This document shows positions 12,594-14,669 of a DNA stretch of 14,669 nt, piece after piece. The notes beneath the pieces are model-generated. The model saw only the letters and a list, made by a program, of their open reading frames with translations, made no database searches and was not told where the DNA came from. Every line of letters starts with the position of its first letter. The stretch's first letter is position 1. The translations under genes and the position numbers were made by a program. The stretch lies in assembly GCA_002368805.1 (NCBI GenBank), contig DFFH01000126.1, positions 1-14,669 on the forward strand, in the 5' to 3' direction. Origin of the DNA: Mageeibacillus sp. UBA3781. GTDB taxonomy: Bacteria; Bacillota; Clostridia; Saccharofermentanales; Saccharofermentanaceae.

Positions 12594-13418
12594 ATGAATG
12601 ACACAGAATCAAATACGACTCAAGCTGTAAAAAAGGTCTCAGTCAGCCGCGTGATTCGCATGGTATTTTTCCTGTTAGCAAGCGCGATGCTAGTGCTTTT
12701 CCTGTCGGAAATCGTCAGCGGATACGGCTGGAATATCGGCACTCTTTCGGGTTTCGCGCTGTCGCTTCTGGTCATGGCCTACACGCATTTTTATCACCGG
12801 ATCAACTCGGCGATCATCGAGCACCGCCAGAGATCGCGCGCGGTGAAATTCGTGCAGAACTGCGCCGTTTTCTTCGCCGTTCTGATCGTCACTTATGTCA
12901 TCACCGCGAGCGTAATGATGATTACTTTTGCCCATCGAAAAGCACCCGAATCCGATCGTCCGCCGGTCGTGGTCGTGCTCGGCTGTCTGGTCGTCAACGA
13001 CCATCCGAGTTCTCTTCTCGCCGAGCGGATCAAGACCGCGTACAAATATCTGAACGCAAATCCTGAATCACCATGCATCGTGTCTGGCGGGAAAGGCAGC
13101 GACGAGAGCATTTCCGAGGCACAGTGCATGTATCAGGAACTGGTGCGGATGGGGATCTCACCGGACCGGATCTATATCGAAGACCGCTCTACAAACACAC
13201 GCGAAAACCTCGCATTCTGTAAGGAGATCATGGAGCAGGAAAACCTCGGCGACACGGTCGTTCTCGTGACGAACTCGTGGCATGAATTCCGCGCGAGCCT
13301 GATCGCCTCGGAGATCGATCTTCAGTGTGGAAACGAAGGTGCGGCAACACCACCGTGGCGTCTTCCGAGCAATTACTTAAGAGAACTCTTCGGCATCGCG
13401 TATCAGTTTGTGTTCTGA
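12594..13418 (+). CDS. YdcF/SanA-family DUF218 envelope protein
   Basis: 274 aa. Three hydrophobic segments (VIRMVFFLLASAMLVLFL, GTLSGFALSLLVMAYTHF, and CAVFFAVLIVTYVITASVMMI) are followed by a DUF218 domain from about residue 118: PVVVVLGCLV, LLAERIKTAYKYL, CIVSGGKGSDESISEAQCM, and IYIEDRSTNTRENL, then VVLVTNSWHEFRAS. The SGG-(K/Q)G and STNTREN motifs are the diagnostic conserved sites. Family members (YdcF, SanA, ElyC) are linked to cell-envelope integrity, but their reaction is not established. AAGGG precedes ATG 12594. It is monocistronic and carries two dispersed-motif sites: an exact 10-mer at 12692-12701, encoding VLF, and a 9-mer at 12937-12945. An inverted repeat AGCCGGC/GCCGGCT (13421-13427 with 13462-13468) directly after the stop could help terminate transcription. 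Confidence 0.9.
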   Translation: MNDTESNTTQAVKKVSVSRVIRMVFFLLASAMLVLFLSEIVSGYGWNIGTLSGFALSLLVMAYTHFYHRINSAIIEHRQRSRAVKFVQNCAVFFAVLIVTYVITASVMMITFAHRKAPESDRPPVVVVLGCLVVNDHPSSLLAERIKTAYKYLNANPESPCIVSGGKGSDESISEAQCMYQELVRMGISPDRIYIEDRSTNTRENLAFCKEIMEQENLGDTVVLVTNSWHEFRASLIASEIDLQCGNEGAATPPWRLPSNYLRELFGIAYQFVF

Positions 13419-13482
13419 GAAGCCGGCGGGATTTCGGTTGCCGGCAAGTCCGGCATTCAGCGCCGGCTGTCCAAAGAATGGC

Positions 13483-13543
13483 TGACTGAGATCCGGGCTC
13501 AGTAGGAATAGATTGACTGAGATCCGGGCTCAGTAGGAATAGA
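13483..13543. repeat. Exact 30-bp direct duplication with a CTGAG/CTCAG dyad at the 3' end of the decarboxylase gene
   Basis: 13483-13512 and 13514-13543 are identical. Each holds ACTGAG-N7-CTCAGT. The second copy contains the last codons and stop of the minus-strand Orn/Lys/Arg decarboxylase (TAT TCC TAC TGA), so the end of the gene was copied once into the intergenic space. The hairpins may serve as a terminator between convergent genes, though no U-tract follows. Confidence 0.9.
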
Positions 13544-14669
13544 GCGCAACGACCTTGCACTGAGTATATCCGTAATACTTAAATGAAGCAATTTCTTCTT
13601 TTCCGATGACTTCGCCCGGCATGACGATCGGGACAGCCGGCGGGCAGGAAAATGAACCCATCGCGGCGATACGGCCAAGTGCTTTTTCCAGAGGAATGGT
13701 CTCCCAGGAACAGAGCGATGCCGAGCGGATCGTCATCTTCTTTTCCGGGAAAAAGGCTGAATCACAAACTTCATTGGCGAGTGCTTTTCGCTTAGGAATA
13801 GAAAGCAGGATCTTTCTGAGTTTCTCGAGTTCGCGCTCCGTGTTTTTCGGCGTGATCATCAGAACGATCATATCCGGATCGGAGAACTCGACCTCGATCT
13901 TCTGCTCGCGGAGGATCGACGCAAACTCCGTTCCGGTGTAGCCGAAATCGCGCGTCAGGATCGTGATCTTCATCGTATCTTCGCCATAACAGGAAAGCCC
14001 GCCGTCCGTAAGTGATGCGCGGATCCTTCCCACCTTCTCCTCAGTCTTTCTGAAGAGTGCTTTTCCACCTTCGGAAAGCCAGAGATTCGCGCGGTCGAGT
14101 GACTGCAGGATCAGCCAGGACGGGCTGGTGGAGGCAAAAAACTGCATGGAGTTTTTCACGCGCTCGGCGGTGAACTTTTCGCGACTCGCGACATGGAGAT
14201 ACGCGCCGCCGGTCAGGACCGGGAGCGTCTTGTGCGCCGAGTCACAGCACATGTCCGCGCCGAGATCCATCGGGTGGACCGACGGCTCGAGGAACTTCAG
14301 GTATGCGCCGTGCGCGTTGTCGACGACCAGCGGGACATTTTCTTTATGGCAGGCATCCGCGATCTCCTTGATCGGGAGGATGTGTCCGGCGTAGTCAGGC
14401 GATGTGATATATACGCAGCAAGGCAGCGAGCCGTGAGACGAAATGCCCGAGGCAAGTGCTTTTGCGACATCATCAGCGTCGATATCGACGGAAAGAAGCG
14501 TGATGTTCGGTGATACGATCCATTCGGCGTCGATGCCGAGGAGTGCGCACGCGGAAACAAAGGATTCGTGGACGTTTCGGGCGGCCAGGACCCAGGGCCT
14601 CGGGGCGGCGGGGGTATCGGCGGCTGCGGGGGCAGTGCTATCTGAGGCGGCCGCAGGGGCTGCGTTATC
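13530..14669 (-). CDS. Orn/Lys/Arg decarboxylase, fold-I PLP (Bacillus SpeA/YaaO-type), N-terminus off window
   Basis: 380 codons are visible, in frame to the right edge. Motifs of the major domain: RNVHESF, SPDYAGHILPIKEIADACH, VVDNAHGAY (the PLP-contacting Asp), and CCDSAHKTLPVLTGGAYLH with the Schiff-base lysine. Then follow FFASTSPSWLILQSLD and a C-terminal domain ending in FKYYGYTQCKVVALYSY. It decarboxylates a basic amino acid to agmatine, cadaverine or putrescine; the substrate cannot be fixed by eye. The size after the lysine suits the short Gram-positive type. Just before PRNVHES the usual sequence is interrupted by an Ala/Pro-rich run (about 25 residues, AAPAAASDS..., AAADTPAAPRP). 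It contains exact dispersed motifs at 13780 and 14056 and near copies at 13679 and 14455. It is convergent with the YdcF-like gene. Confidence 0.92.
   Translation of the reverse strand, partial: DNAAPAAASDSTAPAAADTPAAPRPWVLAARNVHESFVSACALLGIDAEWIVSPNITLLSVDIDADDVAKALASGISSHGSLPCCVYITSPDYAGHILPIKEIADACHKENVPLVVDNAHGAYLKFLEPSVHPMDLGADMCCDSAHKTLPVLTGGAYLHVASREKFTAERVKNSMQFFASTSPSWLILQSLDRANLWLSEGGKALFRKTEEKVGRIRASLTDGGLSCYGEDTMKITILTRDFGYTGTEFASILREQKIEVEFSDPDMIVLMITPKNTERELEKLRKILLSIPKRKALANEVCDSAFFPEKKMTIRSASLCSWETIPLEKALGRIAAMGSFSCPPAVPIVMPGEVIGKEEIASFKYYGYTQCKVVALYSY

Larger units (their letters stand above)
1172..14065. repeat. Dispersed 10-bp motif AGTGCTTTTC (reverse GAAAAGCACT), 11 exact copies
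   Basis: Exact 10-mers, plus orientation: 3060, 3726, 6252, 6559, 7635, 12692, 13780, 14056; minus orientation: 1271, 5094, 7551. The 9-mer GTGCTTTTC also occurs at 1172 and 5428 (plus) and 12937 (minus). One-change copies: 4711, 5238, 5444, 7532, 9811, 10436, 11630, 13679, 14455. The base after the motif is G in 8 of the 14. Sites lie in genes of both strands and between genes, so this is a DNA-level signal whose role is unknown. Confidence 0.85.

Noticed and set aside
12335..12604. 89-aa minus-strand ORF with MNASPVAGRK repeats
   Set aside because: It overlaps the promoter and start of the YdcF-like gene, and its composition follows the 34-bp repeat.

Overview
The window looks like a chromosomal segment of a mid-G+C Gram-positive anaerobe of the class Clostridia, possibly Lachnospiraceae-like. 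This is an inference from the gene content (Dlt-type operon logic, YdcF, GGDEF, fold-I Lys/Orn/Arg decarboxylase), the strong AGGAGG-type ribosome sites and the TTGACN/TATAAT promoters. No database was searched, so the species is unknown. Most genes are G+C-rich. The stretch at about 1.44-2.9 kb is visibly more A+T-rich and carries only small membrane-protein genes.

Layout. 1-1051 (minus): a two-gene unit, a hexapeptide-repeat acetyltransferase followed by the N-terminal part of an Xaa-Pro aminopeptidase-like gene that runs off the left edge. 1203-1436 (plus): tRNA-Ser(CGA) with a near-consensus promoter and its own terminator. 1440-2990: the A+T-rich patch with two small minus-strand membrane proteins (one only 54 aa) and one plus-strand DUF3592-like protein, bracketed by two related terminator sequences. 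2995-3296: 81-bp repeats. 3305-4447 (minus): membrane diguanylate cyclase. 4448-5370: a gene-poor 0.9 kb packed with three repeat families, two palindromic sites and the promoter of the next operon. 5371-11221 (plus): the five-gene main operon. 11227-12192 (minus): alpha/beta-hydrolase. 12594-13418 (plus): YdcF/SanA-like DUF218 protein. 13530-14669 (minus): Orn/Lys/Arg decarboxylase running off the right edge.

The most interesting genes form a Dlt-like operon: stand-alone amino-acid adenylation enzyme, fold-III PLP decarboxylase, carrier protein, MBOAT acyltransferase and membrane-anchored SGNH-type protein. DltA, DltC, DltB and DltD analogues are all present, but a decarboxylase sits between ligase and carrier, translationally coupled to the ligase. 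Adenylation enzyme plus fold-III decarboxylase plus carrier resembles VinN/VinO/VinL (vicenistatin), and BtrK/BtrI (butirosin) also decarboxylate an amino acid on a carrier. I therefore propose that the cell charges an acidic amino acid, decarboxylates it on the carrier to a beta- or gamma-amino acyl group (beta-alanyl or GABA-like), and exports it onto a surface polymer in place of D-alanine. A lysine in the predicted adenylation pocket fits an acidic substrate.

A second signal cuts across all genes: the 10-mer AGTGCTTTTC occurs 11 times exactly (14 times as the 9-mer GTGCTTTTC), on both strands, inside and between genes and in several reading frames. About 0.03 copies of the 10-mer would be expected by chance. 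It looks like a genome-wide DNA-level signal, such as an uptake or orientation sequence.
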